Of a stretch of 38,468 bases of DNA, positions 15,294 to 23,688 are shown piece after piece. The DNA is taken from NCBI RefSeq assembly GCF_001273835.1, contig NZ_JHEI01000145.1, positions 1 to 38,468 of the forward strand, in the 5' to 3' direction. The stretch comes from Leucobacter celer subsp. astrifaciens. Lineage in GTDB: Bacteria; Actinomycetota; Actinomycetes; Actinomycetales; Microbacteriaceae. The notes under the pieces were generated by a model. The model was not told the origin of the DNA, did no database searches, and saw only the letters and a list, made by a program, of their open reading frames with translations. Made by a program: the position numbers and the translations under genes. How positions within the stretch are numbered: position 1 is the stretch's first letter; every line of letters begins with the position of its first letter.

Positions 15294-16307
15294 TTAGCCG
15301 TCGACGCCGGAGTCCGCCTCGAATGCCCGCCCCGGGTTCGATACGCAGATCCTGAGCCCGTCGGGTCGAACGCCGATACGCGCGCCGATGATCTCCCCGA
15401 AGCCGTCGCCGTCGAGCTGCACGGTGTGAGGCGTATCGAAGCGAACATCGAATCGCCGCCCACGCGCATAGACGAGCGCCCGCATCTTGGGGGCTCGCTC
15501 CAGCAGACGAGTGGCGAGCCGGGAGACGCGCGCAACACCCTGCGCGGTCAACCGGGTACCGATGCGCGCCCACCCGAACAGACTCTCCGGACGGAGCATG
15601 ACCACGTCCAGCAGTCCGTCGTCGACCACCGCCTCGGGCAGCAACAGCATGTTGCCCGCGAGAGTGCCGCAGTTTCCGACGATCACCGTGTGCGCTCGCG
15701 TCGACCTCGCGGGGCCGCCGTCGATGCGATAGCGGAGAGAGAAGTGCCGATTCGCGAGGACCGAGCGGGTGATGGGCTGCACGTATGCCAGCCAGCCGAT
15801 GCGCTTCTTCGCGATCGCGTTGGTGTGCTCCGCCATCTCCGAATCCAGACCGATCCCGGCCATCACCAGAAAGACGTGGTGTTCCCATTCGCCTCCGGTG
15901 CGCCGCAGTGTGGCGACCGCGATGTCGATGCTCTGGGTGGCGCCCGTGAAGGCGGCCCGAACCGCCGAGGGGATGTCTTTTAGCGGGACTCCCAGATTGC
16001 GGGCGAGGAGGTTCCCGGTGCCGCACGGCAGAATCGCGAGCGGCACCTCCGTGCGTTGGAGCGCCTCGGCGACCGCCCGCAGAGTTCCGTCGCCGCCGGC
16101 GACGATGACGACCTCGGGCCCGGCCTCGACCGCTTCGCGCGCAGCCCGCAGCCCCGAGTCGCCGCGATCCGTCGGATACCAGCGGGTGGGCGCCCACGAT
16201 CGCCGTCGCCGTTCGGCCTCGACAGCCTCCCTCAGATGATCGAGCGAGATCTTCACGGGGTTGTACACGACGGCGGCGTGCGGCGGTGGAAGGAGCTGCG
16301 AGGGCAC
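15294..16307 (-). CDS. Diacylglycerol kinase catalytic-domain (DagK/YegS/LCB5) family protein
   Basis: A 337-residue lipid kinase family protein. The ATP-binding GGDGT motif is at residues 71-75, followed by LPCGTGNLLARNLG and, toward the C terminus, the conserved LDGD segment. It would phosphorylate diacylglycerol or a related lipid at the inner membrane face and return it to phospholipid synthesis. The GTG start at 16307 shares one base with the TAG of the upstream desaturase frame (TAGTG), so the two formed an operon. With that desaturase broken at its 5' end, the present promoter of this gene is unclear. Confidence 0.88.
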   Translation of the reverse strand: MPSQLLPPPHAAVVYNPVKISLDHLREAVEAERRRRSWAPTRWYPTDRGDSGLRAAREAVEAGPEVVIVAGGDGTLRAVAEALQRTEVPLAILPCGTGNLLARNLGVPLKDIPSAVRAAFTGATQSIDIAVATLRRTGGEWEHHVFLVMAGIGLDSEMAEHTNAIAKKRIGWLAYVQPITRSVLANRHFSLRYRIDGGPARSTRAHTVIVGNCGTLAGNMLLLPEAVVDDGLLDVVMLRPESLFGWARIGTRLTAQGVARVSRLATRLLERAPKMRALVYARGRRFDVRFDTPHTVQLDGDGFGEIIGARIGVRPDGLRICVSNPGRAFEADSGVDG

Positions 16308-17066
16308 TAATTCGCTCCGCTGCCCACCGTGAGGTGGCTGCGCTGCTCGACGAGCGGACGGGTGAAGACGTCACGTTCGCCCAGTCCGACCCTGTTGATG
16401 TACCTGATGACGATCCGATACGAGGCGAAGAGCCCCACCTGCGTGTACGGCACGCCGCGCTCGCTGCAGTACGCGGCGATGAGAGGTGCGGCGCGTCGGA
16501 GATGGGGCCGGGGCATCGAGGGGAAGAGGTGGTGCTCGATCTGATAGTTGAGACCGCCCATCGCCGTATCGAGCAGGCGGCTCCCCCGGACGTTCCGGCT
16601 CATCAGCACCTGTCGGCGCAGGAAGTCGAGCGTGAGATCGCGCGGGACGAGCGGCATGCCCTTGTGGTTGGGCGCGAAGGAGACCCCCATGTAGAAGCCG
16701 AAGAGGCCGAGCTGCACGGCGAGGAACACCGCCGCGATCCCGGGCGAGAGCACCCAGAACACGAGTACGAGATACCCGATCAGCCGGAGGCTGAGCAGTG
16801 CGGCCTCCACCCATCGCCGCTGGAGGCGGCCCCGCGAGCAGACTCGTCGCACGCTGGAGGCGTGCAACGACAGTCCCTCGAGTAGGAGTATCGGGAAGAA
16901 GAAGACGCCCTGGTGCCCCCGGATCCATCGCAGCACAGGATTGCGCATAGTCGCCCCCTGCTCGGCGGTGACCGCGATGACGGGCAACTCGGTGTCCGGA
17001 TCCATACCCAGTTTGTTCGGATTCGCATGGTGCCGGGTGTGCTTGTGCTGCCACCAGCCGTGCCGG
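16307..17066 (-). pseudogene. Fatty acid desaturase, 5'-truncated
   Basis: The frame resembles the desaturase at 13025-14155 from its second histidine box onward: HGWWQHKHTRHHANPNKLG, then FAPNHKGMP and QIEHHLFP near the end. The first 110 or so residues, including the first histidine box and two membrane helices, are absent. Upstream of about 17066 the frame stays open but the encoded residues are unrelated and run through a strong inverted repeat. Without the first box a di-iron centre cannot form, so this is very probably a remnant. The break lies next to the nested hairpins at 17105-17261. Its stop overlaps the kinase-family start, which explains why the 3' end remains. Confidence 0.8.
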
Positions 17067-17104
17067 CGGGTCGCTGCCAGGCAACGATCCCTCGATCGAG
17101 TGCC

Positions 17105-17177
17105 GCAACGGGCTATGCCGTGCGCCGCATTCAGATCTGCGGCGCATCCCCCCATCCCCCAGTGCATAGCCCGTTGC
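17105..17177. repeat. Nested inverted repeat A (14-bp outer, 9-bp inner stem)
   Basis: GCAACGGGCTATGC (17105-17118) pairs perfectly with GCATAGCCCGTTGC (17164-17177), and inside it TGCGCCGCA (17121-17129) pairs with TGCGGCGCA (17138-17146) around an 8-base loop. The structure directly abuts the break in the desaturase gene. It may be an element end, a structured RNA or a double terminator. Confidence 0.75.
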
Positions 17178-17201
17178 AAGGCGTCGGTCGGTATCGAACT
17201 T

Positions 17202-17261
17202 GGCGGAGTTCCCGATCCGATGATTTGGGCGGGGACAGCCCGAAATCAAAGCTACTCCGCC
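17202..17261. repeat. Nested inverted repeat B
   Basis: GGCGGAGT (17202-17209) pairs with ACTCCGCC (17254-17261), and GATTTGGGC (17222-17230) pairs with GCCCGAAATC (17238-17247) with one bulge. It follows repeat A after 24 bases and lies 90 bases past the kinase stop. It may serve as the kinase terminator, but a two-tier form like its neighbour suggests a related structural unit. Confidence 0.65.
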
Positions 17262-17350
17262 GCTCTCTTCCCGAAGACCATCGAAGGTCCAGATCACGCT
17301 CGACTTCCGGCCAGATCGCGTTCGATGGCCGAGAGGAATGGGCTCAGGGT

Positions 17351-18502
17351 TCAGGCCACCGGCAGGCGCGCCGAGACGAGCCAGGCATCATCGGTCGGCC
17401 CGGCACTGAATTCACCGCTCACACCCAGCACTCGTTCGGCCATCCGGTTCAAGCCGGTGCCCGTGGAGGGCAGGTCGCGGCGAGGTGTCGTCGGCAGGGG
17501 GCTCCGGATCGTCAAGGCGATCGATTCGGGGTCGAGTTCCAGCACGAATCGCACCTCCCCCGGGCCCGCGTACTTGAGGATGTTCGTGGCGGACTCCCGA
17601 ACGATTCTCGCGAGGATGATCTCGGCTCCGCGAGGAATGCTCTCGTCGCTCGGATCGCCCACGCACGCGACGGGGTGTCCCGTCGCCTCGAACTCCTCCC
17701 GAGCCTCATCGATAGCGGCGGCCAGATCCCCCGAGGGGACCTCCGTGCCGCGCGGGGCGTCCTCGGCGAGTTCGATGACGAAGCGGAGGTCGCTCAGGGC
17801 TTTCCGCGCGGCAACGCGGATCGCATCCTGCGACCCGGGACGCGCACTGTCGTCGTCGAGCAGCTGCACGTGCATGGCGACGACCGTCAGGTGGTGGGCG
17901 ATGCTGTCGTGGAGTTCACCCGCGATCCAGCGCCGTTCGGCGAGGACGGCCTGGCGTTCCTGTTCGGCGCGCTCGGCGAGTTCGTGCTCCAGGCGGCTCC
18001 CGCGCGTGTAGGCCAGGCGCAGCGCGAGTCCGACGCCTCCGGCGACCGTGGCGAAGATGAGGAACAGCGCGATGTTCGTCGGTGTGGAATCGCTCGCGCC
18101 GTACCGGAAGGCGTAGAGCGCGTTGAAGAGCAGAAAGCCTCCGGCGTAGCCGATGACCAGAGGAGTGGTTGCCAGCCGCAGGACGAGTCCGGCGGCGATG
18201 GCGCCGGCCACGAGCCCCGCAACCGCATTGTCCACGAAGAACGACAGCGCGATGCCAAGGCCAAGAGCCGACGTGGCCACCAACGGCGACCAGAGGTACA
18301 GGGCGAAGGTCAGAGTGGTGGCGATGCTGACGGCGCTGAGTACAGGGTCGGCATCGGGCGCCGTGAAGAGTCCGAGAAAGTCGAGGAGAGCACTGCCGCC
18401 GACGATGATCAGCAGCGCGATGCGCTCGGGGAGGTTCAGCCGTTCCGCCTGGCCCAATTGGAAGCGCTGAGGTTCACCCCTCGCTTCCGCGCGCCTCGAC
18501 AT
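17351..18502 (-). CDS. Sensor histidine kinase, DesK-like (HisKA_3)
   Basis: A 383-residue membrane kinase. About six hydrophobic helices lie between residues 27 and 165 with almost no extracytoplasmic domain, then a coiled-coil (TRGSRLEHELAERAEQERQAVLAER), the HisKA_3 phospho-acceptor motif GELHDSIAHHLT (H198), the N-box RESATNILKYA and the G-box STGTGLNRMAERV. This architecture is that of NarL/DesR-partner kinases such as DesK, which sense membrane thickness or fluidity. It is transcribed away from a LuxR-type regulator, its probable partner. Desaturase genes nearby support a role in membrane-fluidity control, an inference. GGAAG lies just before the ATG, and a 14-codon ORF lies 31 bases upstream. 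Confidence 0.88.
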   Translation of the reverse strand: MSRRAEARGEPQRFQLGQAERLNLPERIALLIIVGGSALLDFLGLFTAPDADPVLSAVSIATTLTFALYLWSPLVATSALGLGIALSFFVDNAVAGLVAGAIAAGLVLRLATTPLVIGYAGGFLLFNALYAFRYGASDSTPTNIALFLIFATVAGGVGLALRLAYTRGSRLEHELAERAEQERQAVLAERRWIAGELHDSIAHHLTVVAMHVQLLDDDSARPGSQDAIRVAARKALSDLRFVIELAEDAPRGTEVPSGDLAAAIDEAREEFEATGHPVACVGDPSDESIPRGAEIILARIVRESATNILKYAGPGEVRFVLELDPESIALTIRSPLPTTPRRDLPSTGTGLNRMAERVLGVSGEFSAGPTDDAWLVSARLPVA

Positions 18503-18532
18503 GCTTCCAGTATCCCCTATCCGGCGGGTATA

Positions 18533-18577
18533 TTAACGAATGCCGAGAAGCCTAGCGACGTGGTTCCAGAAAGTCAT
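18533..18577 (-). CDS. 14-residue ORF with perfect Shine-Dalgarno, upstream of the kinase
   Basis: The peptide MTFWNHVARLLGIR is preceded by AGGAGGTG at 9-base spacing, a better ribosome site than any other in this window, and ends 30 bases before the kinase start. It could be a leader peptide that controls kinase expression or a short membrane-active peptide (aromatic/hydrophobic face with two Arg). It is in no recognised family I can name. Support rests on the ribosome site and position only. Confidence 0.5.
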   Translation of the reverse strand: MTFWNHVARLLGIR

Positions 18578-18765
18578 GGTCCTTGCACCTCCTCTCCTGG
18601 CTATACGTCTTACCTGACATCCATCCTTTCGGGAGCCACCTGTACGCACATCTGACGAAGCGGCAGACTCTTCCTGGACAAAGGTCTAGATGTCGGGTGC
18701 GGCGGCCAGGGAGCGCTCTCCCCCGGCGGCAACGCCCGCGTTCTTGCGGCAGTAGGATCGGTTCC

Positions 18766-19419
18766 ATGGACGAGATCCGGGTTCTCATCACCGACGACGA
18801 CCCTCTGGTGCGGGTGGCGCTGACGCATTTCGTGTCGCGCGCGCCCGAGATCAAGGTGATCGCAGAAGCCGAGAACGGCGTCGAGGCCATCGCCGCGGTC
18901 GAGCGCTACCAACCGGACATCGTCATGATGGACGTGCAGATGCCGATCATGGGCGGCATCGAGGCGACCGGCGAGATCACCTCCCGCTGGCCGGATACCT
19001 GCGTGCTCGCCGTCACCACGCTCGACGGGCGCGAGACCGTGCTCCCGATGCTGAGCGCCGGCGCTTCCGGATACATGCTCAAGGATTCCAGCGCCGACGA
19101 GATCGTCAGCGCTCTGCGACAGGCCCACCAGGGCACGAGCTCGCTGTCTCCTCGAATCGCCGCGATGCTCGTGAAGCACGTGCGCGAGGCGAAACCCTCG
19201 ACGGCAGCAGGCGAACTCGATGCGCTCACGGAGCGCGAGACCGAGGTGCTGGAGCAGCTCGCGCGCGGCATGTCGAACGCGGAGATCGCCGACGCGCTCC
19301 ACGTCTCGGAGGGAACGGTCAAGGCCCACCTCGGCAGCATCATGTCGAAGTGGCACGTGCGCGACCGGGTGCAGGTGCTGGTCGCGGCGGCGCGCGCCGG
19401 TCTGGTGAGTTTCAGCTAG
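18766..19419 (+). CDS. LuxR/NarL-type response regulator
   Basis: A 217-residue two-component regulator. The receiver domain (1-120) has the acidic pair in TDDD, the phospho-acceptor D56 in DIVMMD, a switch Thr in VTT and the conserved K in MLKD. The C-terminal LuxR helix-turn-helix (about 150-215) shows LTERETEVLEQLARGMSNAEIADAL and EGTVKAHLGSIMSKW. It is divergent from the DesK-like kinase and is its most likely partner. The start ATG at 18766 has AGGATCG upstream. Likely targets are membrane lipid genes, by analogy with DesR, but no binding site was identified. Confidence 0.93.
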   Translation: MDEIRVLITDDDPLVRVALTHFVSRAPEIKVIAEAENGVEAIAAVERYQPDIVMMDVQMPIMGGIEATGEITSRWPDTCVLAVTTLDGRETVLPMLSAGASGYMLKDSSADEIVSALRQAHQGTSSLSPRIAAMLVKHVREAKPSTAAGELDALTERETEVLEQLARGMSNAEIADALHVSEGTVKAHLGSIMSKWHVRDRVQVLVAAARAGLVSFS

Positions 19420-19566
19420 TCCTGGGCGGCACGGCGACAACCCGATTCGGCGCTCTCCTGCCCCGGTCACCCCGCGTCGCGCATGGGCGACAGCTCACCG
19501 GTGCCGCGAATATGCGGGTTGCTGTGAGTCTCGTCTCATCATCCGGATGAGGCGTACCCTGAAGCC

Positions 19567-19731
19567 ATGTGGACAGTACTCATAATCCTGTTCGTAGCGT
19601 AGGTGATCCTGTCTGTGGTGGGGTTCGCGATTCAGGGCCTGCTCTGGCTCGGGATCATCGGCATCGTGTTGTTCGTCGGAACCATCATCTTCGGGATCAT
19701 CCGTCAACGAGTAGCGAATAAGAAGCTCTAA
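19567..19731 (+). pseudogene. Small hydrophobic membrane protein with in-frame TAG
   Basis: Reading from ATG 19567, eleven hydrophobic residues (MWTVLIILFVA) are followed by TAG at 19600-19602 and then 42 residues in the same frame forming a second hydrophobic segment (GLLWLGIIGIVLFVGTIIFGIIRQR) and a basic end. Many actinobacteria have small proteins of about 55 residues with this layout and with a Trp or similar residue near this position, so TGG to TAG is the simplest explanation. A restart at GTG 19603 lacks a ribosome site. It is either a pseudogene, a readthrough gene or a sequencing error. Confidence 0.6.
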
Positions 19732-19790
19732 CCGCGTTCCCCCGAAAAGGGATGATCCGAAAGAAGGCTGATCCGGCTCCCGCACTTCGC

Positions 19791-21116
19791 TCAGCGGTAG
19801 TGGTCGACGGCTTCGACCGGCCGCTCACGACGCTCGATCACCGCCAGATATCGCCGGCGTATGAGCAGGACCGCACCCGCGATCGCCGCTGGAACGATCA
19901 TGTGCCAGCCGGCGAAGGGGACGGTCAGCGACAGCAGAACGACCGCGATGATCGCGACGAGTCGTCTGGTCCCGGAGAAGATCCGAATGGCTGCTGCAGA
20001 ACCGATCAGATAGGTCGTGAGCACGAGGACGGCGGGCACGAACACGATGTCCTCCGTGCCCCAGCCGAACGCCGCTGCGCCGAGCAGGCCCGCACCGCCG
20101 ATGCCGGCGACGGCGAGGATCGCGTTGCCCGGCACACCGTTGCCGTAGCGCCGTGCGAGGAGCGCGGGGGCCCAGCCGTCGCGCCCCAGGGCATAGCCCA
20201 GGCGCGACACCGAGGCGACGAACGCGTTGGTCGTGCCGAGGCAGATCACGACGGCGGCGATCGCGACGGCGGCAACGGCGGAGAGCCCGAGGCCCTGTTC
20301 GATGATGATGCCGAGAGAGACGCGGTCGACGGTGCGCGTGCCGTAGTTGCCCGTGCCGACGACCGCGAACGCGACGCCGAGGTACAGCACGGTGACGATC
20401 ACGATGGTCAGCAGCGTCGCGAGAGGGAGCGTGCGTCTGACATCGCGGAACTCGGCCGAGAGGTGCGCGATGGCCTCCCACCCCGCGAACGCGAAGAACA
20501 GCACGACGACCGCCTGCCCGATCCCGGCGACGCCGTGCGGCGCGAACGGCGCGAATCGACCGATATCGATCTGCGGCAGCGCGACGAGGATCACCGCGAT
20601 GAGGATCGCCGCGACGCCGAGGGCGAGCCCGATCTGCAGACGCGCGCTGATCCTCACCCCGGCGAGATTGGCGAGCACCGCGATCGCGAGCACTCCAGCT
20701 GCGAAGCCGGGCGCCCACCGCTGCTCGAGCCCGAGGGCGGCCGCGACGTAGTAGCCGGCGGTCAGCGGCACGATGGCCTGTCCGACCGATCCGGCGATGA
20801 AGTACCACCACCCCGCGACGCCTCCCGCGGCCGCGCCGAACGCGCGGGCGGTATAGGTGGCGACACCACCCGCATCGGGGTAGCGGGAGGCGAGCGAGGC
20901 GAAGGTGAACGCGAGCGGTACGCCGAGCAGCGCGCTGAACGCCCAGGCGGCGAGCGAAGCCGGCCCGGCCAGTGACGCGGCCTGCCCCGGCAGTACGAGG
21001 ACGCCGGCACCGAGTATCGCGCACACGTAGAGCGCGACGCCCTGTCCGAGACGGATCGTTCCGGTCGGTGCGTCGTCCGTCGGGGCGGGGACCGCGGATG
21101 TCGTTCTGAGAGTCAT
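19791..21116 (-). CDS. APC-superfamily amino acid transporter, YjeH-like
   Basis: A 441-residue permease with about twelve hydrophobic helices. The first helix carries GAGVLVLPG, the unwound substrate-contact segment of APC carriers, and the SRYPDAGGVATYTARAFG segment and FFAFAGWEA motif are typical of the L-methionine/branched-chain amino acid exporter YjeH group. It probably exports amino acids in exchange for protons. It is divergent from a GlxA-type AraC regulator with about 52 bases between the starts, so shared control is likely. Substrate is inferred from family only. Confidence 0.85.
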   Translation of the reverse strand: MTLRTTSAVPAPTDDAPTGTIRLGQGVALYVCAILGAGVLVLPGQAASLAGPASLAAWAFSALLGVPLAFTFASLASRYPDAGGVATYTARAFGAAAGGVAGWWYFIAGSVGQAIVPLTAGYYVAAALGLEQRWAPGFAAGVLAIAVLANLAGVRISARLQIGLALGVAAILIAVILVALPQIDIGRFAPFAPHGVAGIGQAVVVLFFAFAGWEAIAHLSAEFRDVRRTLPLATLLTIVIVTVLYLGVAFAVVGTGNYGTRTVDRVSLGIIIEQGLGLSAVAAVAIAAVVICLGTTNAFVASVSRLGYALGRDGWAPALLARRYGNGVPGNAILAVAGIGGAGLLGAAAFGWGTEDIVFVPAVLVLTTYLIGSAAAIRIFSGTRRLVAIIAVVLLSLTVPFAGWHMIVPAAIAGAVLLIRRRYLAVIERRERPVEAVDHYR

Positions 21117-21134
21117 GCCCTCATTTCATCGCTG

Positions 21135-21161
21135 TTGCCAAACCACGACGAGTGGCATAAT
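21135..21161 (+). promoter_or_regulatory. Candidate promoter giving a leaderless GlxA-type regulator mRNA
   Basis: TTGCCA (21135-21140) and CATAAT (21156-21161) are 15 bases apart. Transcription would begin about 7 bases later, at the ATG at 21169. No ribosome site precedes either candidate ATG, which fits a leaderless transcript, a common form in actinobacteria. Confidence 0.45.
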
Positions 21162-21168
21162 GGCCATC

Positions 21169-22128
21169 ATGCGCAAAAGAACAGACATCCATCGGGTTGC
21201 GCTGGCCGTGATGCCCGGCGCACCCATCTTCGAGCTCGCGGTACCGTGCGAAGTGTTCGGGATCGACCGCCCCGAGCTGTCGGATCCCTGGTACGAGTTC
21301 ACCATCTGCGCGACCGCTCCGAACACCGCCATCGCCGGAGGGTTCGTGACGGGTTCCGCTTCCACGCTGGACGACCTCGTCACCGCGGACACCGTCATCG
21401 TCCCCGCCTGCACCCATGTTCACGAGCACCAGCCGCCGGAGCTGGTCGAGGCGGTGCGCGAAGCGCACCGGAGAGGCGCGAGAATCGCGTCGATCTGCTC
21501 GGGGGCCTTCGTGCTCGCGGAGGCCGGGCTGCTCGACGGCAGACGGGCGACGACGCACTGGATGCACGCGGAGGAGCTCGCGCGCCGCTATCCGCGGGTG
21601 ATCGTCGACCCGACGGTGATCTACGCCGAGGATGACGGGATCCACACCTCTGCCGGCACTGCGGCGGCCATCGACCTGTGCCTGGAGCTCGTGCGTCGGG
21701 ATCGCGGCACGGCAGTCGCCAACGCGCTGGCGCGGCGCATGGTGACCCCGCCCCATCGCACGGCCGATCAGGCCCAATACATGCTGGCACCGGTCGAAGC
21801 CCGCGAAACGACACCGCTGTCGATGGTGACCGAATGGGCCGTGCAGCACCTCGCAGAGCCCATTCGGCTGCGAGACATGGCCGCCCGCGTGCACCTGAGC
21901 GAGCGGCAGCTCACCCGACGCTTCCTCGATACCTACGGGCAGACTCCAGGCGAATGGTTGGTTCGCGAACGGCTCCGCCGCGCCCAGGAACTGCTCGAAC
22001 GCACGGACGGCACCGTGGACGCGATCGCGGCCGAGTGCGGATTCACCACCGCTGCGGGCCTGCGCGCAGCTTTCAACCGGCACCTGCACACATCACCCAG
22101 CGACTACCGGAGCACGTGGGCGGCGTGA
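21169..22128 (+). CDS. GlxA family AraC-type transcriptional regulator
   Basis: A 319-residue regulator. Residues 5-185 form a DJ-1/PfpI-like (class I glutamine amidotransferase-like) domain with SICSGAFVLAEAGLLDGRRATTHW, the nucleophile-elbow Cys being present. Residues 215-315 are two AraC helix-turn-helix units (LRDMAARVHLSERQLTRRF and VDAIAAECGFTTAAGLRAAF). The fold senses a small ligand and activates nearby genes, here most likely the divergent amino acid exporter. The start is uncertain between ATG 21160 and 21169; the latter fits a leaderless transcript. Confidence 0.9.
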   Translation: MRKRTDIHRVALAVMPGAPIFELAVPCEVFGIDRPELSDPWYEFTICATAPNTAIAGGFVTGSASTLDDLVTADTVIVPACTHVHEHQPPELVEAVREAHRRGARIASICSGAFVLAEAGLLDGRRATTHWMHAEELARRYPRVIVDPTVIYAEDDGIHTSAGTAAAIDLCLELVRRDRGTAVANALARRMVTPPHRTADQAQYMLAPVEARETTPLSMVTEWAVQHLAEPIRLRDMAARVHLSERQLTRRFLDTYGQTPGEWLVRERLRRAQELLERTDGTVDAIAAECGFTTAAGLRAAFNRHLHTSPSDYRSTWAA

Positions 22129-22333
22129 GGCCGATCCTCACCGACCTCGGTTCCGGTCCGGTGCTTCGTCAACGTCCCATGAGCCGAGGCGAAACGGTTC
22201 GATCCGCAGTTTCCGTCCGCTGACCCGGGAATCAGTACTCACCCGTGGCGCCGCGAGAGCCCGCGATATCGAAACTGCGCGCAGAACTCCGGCACCGTGC
22301 CTAGAATCAGCGTAGGCGTACGGAGGGGTAGAA

Positions 22334-23662
22334 ATGACTGAATCCAGCTTGACTCCCGCTGAAGCACGTGAACTGGCGTTCGAGGCGTACACCTACGGGT
22401 TTGCGATCGTCGAGAACTATCGTGCGATGTTCGGCATGTGCGTGTGGGAGGGATCACCCCAGTACGCCGGGTTCAACCGCTATCTCCACGGCCGAGAGCT
22501 GTTCGATTCCAGCTACGACACCGTCGTGAATGCGAACAACGACACGCTGTACTCCACGACTTTCGCGGATCTGAGGGCCGAGCCGCTCGTGATATCGGTG
22601 CCGCCCACCGGCGACCGCTACTTCGTGATCCAGCTCGTCGACATGGGAACCGATAACTTCGCCTATATCGGCACCCGGGAGACGGGCCCCGACGGAGGCG
22701 ACTTCCTCCTCGTGGGCCCCTCGTTCAAGGGCGCGCTGCCGCACGACCGTTTCGCACGCGTGATCGTGGCCCCGAGCCAGTTCGTGGCGCTGGCGACTCG
22801 TACAGCAATCGACGGTCCCGAAGACCTCGATGGCGTGACCGCCATTCAAGAGCAGTTGAGGATCCGCCCGCTGAGCGAGTTCCTCGGCACGCGAGCCGCA
22901 GCCGCAGCGCCGCGAATCGACTTCCCCGCGTACTCCCCCTCCGTGTACGGCACGGCGGAACTGTTTCCGCTGCTGAACTTCCTGCTGCAGTTCCACAGCA
23001 TCCCGCTGCGCGAGAACCACCTGCTGAGACGTCTGCGTGCCATCGGTATCGGCCCCTACGAGACGTTCGACGTCGAGAAGTTCGAGCCGGACGTCCGGGC
23101 CGGGATCGAGGAGGGCGTCGCTGCCGCTCACCATGCGATAGAGGAGCGCGGCAATGCGCTCGGTGCGCTCATCGGCGGCTGGCAGGATATTCCTCCCATG
23201 GGCGACTACGGCGATGACTATCTGTTCCGATCCGCGGTCGCGTGGAAGTTCATCTACACGAACTCGCCGCAGGAGGCGATCTACCCGATCGCGGAGACCG
23301 ATGCTGAGGGCGAGCATCTGCACGGCGGGGAGGAGTACGTGCTGCACTTCCCAGCCGGAGAGCTGCCCCCTGTCGATGCCTTCTGGTCGATCACGCTCTA
23401 CGAATCGGCCAGCCGCCTCATGACCGAGAACGCGATCGGCCGGTACTCGATCGGAGACCGCACGCCCGGGATCCGCTACGCGGAGGACGGCTCGCTGAGC
23501 CTCTACATCCAGCATGGGTCGCCCGGGCCCGATCTCGAGAGCAACTGGCTGCCTGCTCCGGCCGGCCGCTTCTACCTCAATGCCCGTGCGTACATACCCC
23601 GGCCGTCCTTCCTAGACGGCAGCTACCGGCTTCCCGCGGTCCGGCGGCGCACGGCCGCGTAG
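22334..23662 (+). CDS. DUF1254/DUF1214 domain protein
   Basis: A 442-residue protein with the DUF1254 region in the first half (EAYTYGFAIVENYRAMF, NANNDTLYSTTFADL, GDRYFVIQLVDMGTDNFAYIG) and DUF1214 in the second (FPAGELPPVDAFWSITLY, IGDRTPGIRYAEDGSLSLYIQ, NWLPAPAGRFYLNARAYIP). These domains nearly always occur together; biochemical function is unknown. No signal peptide is seen, while many relatives are secreted. GGAGGGG is 6 bases before the ATG. It stands alone between a regulator and a convergent GAP-family gene. Confidence 0.9.
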   Translation: MTESSLTPAEARELAFEAYTYGFAIVENYRAMFGMCVWEGSPQYAGFNRYLHGRELFDSSYDTVVNANNDTLYSTTFADLRAEPLVISVPPTGDRYFVIQLVDMGTDNFAYIGTRETGPDGGDFLLVGPSFKGALPHDRFARVIVAPSQFVALATRTAIDGPEDLDGVTAIQEQLRIRPLSEFLGTRAAAAAPRIDFPAYSPSVYGTAELFPLLNFLLQFHSIPLRENHLLRRLRAIGIGPYETFDVEKFEPDVRAGIEEGVAAAHHAIEERGNALGALIGGWQDIPPMGDYGDDYLFRSAVAWKFIYTNSPQEAIYPIAETDAEGEHLHGGEEYVLHFPAGELPPVDAFWSITLYESASRLMTENAIGRYSIGDRTPGIRYAEDGSLSLYIQHGSPGPDLESNWLPAPAGRFYLNARAYIPRPSFLDGSYRLPAVRRRTAA

Positions 23663-23688
23663 TCCCGTCACCCCGCGGGTCGGATCGG

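Noticed and set aside
17105..17177. Integron attC site
   Set aside because: The large imperfect stem is suggestive, but the GTTRRRY/RYYYAAC box arrangement is not present and there is no integrase or gene cassette structure.
18583..18765. N-terminal extension of the response regulator
   Set aside because: The receiver domain starts at the ATG at 18766, which has a ribosome site; the upstream residues are unrelated and cover the kinase promoter region.
19600..19602. Pyrrolysine or programmed readthrough at TAG
   Set aside because: No readthrough context or Pyl machinery is visible; nonsense mutation or base error is simpler.
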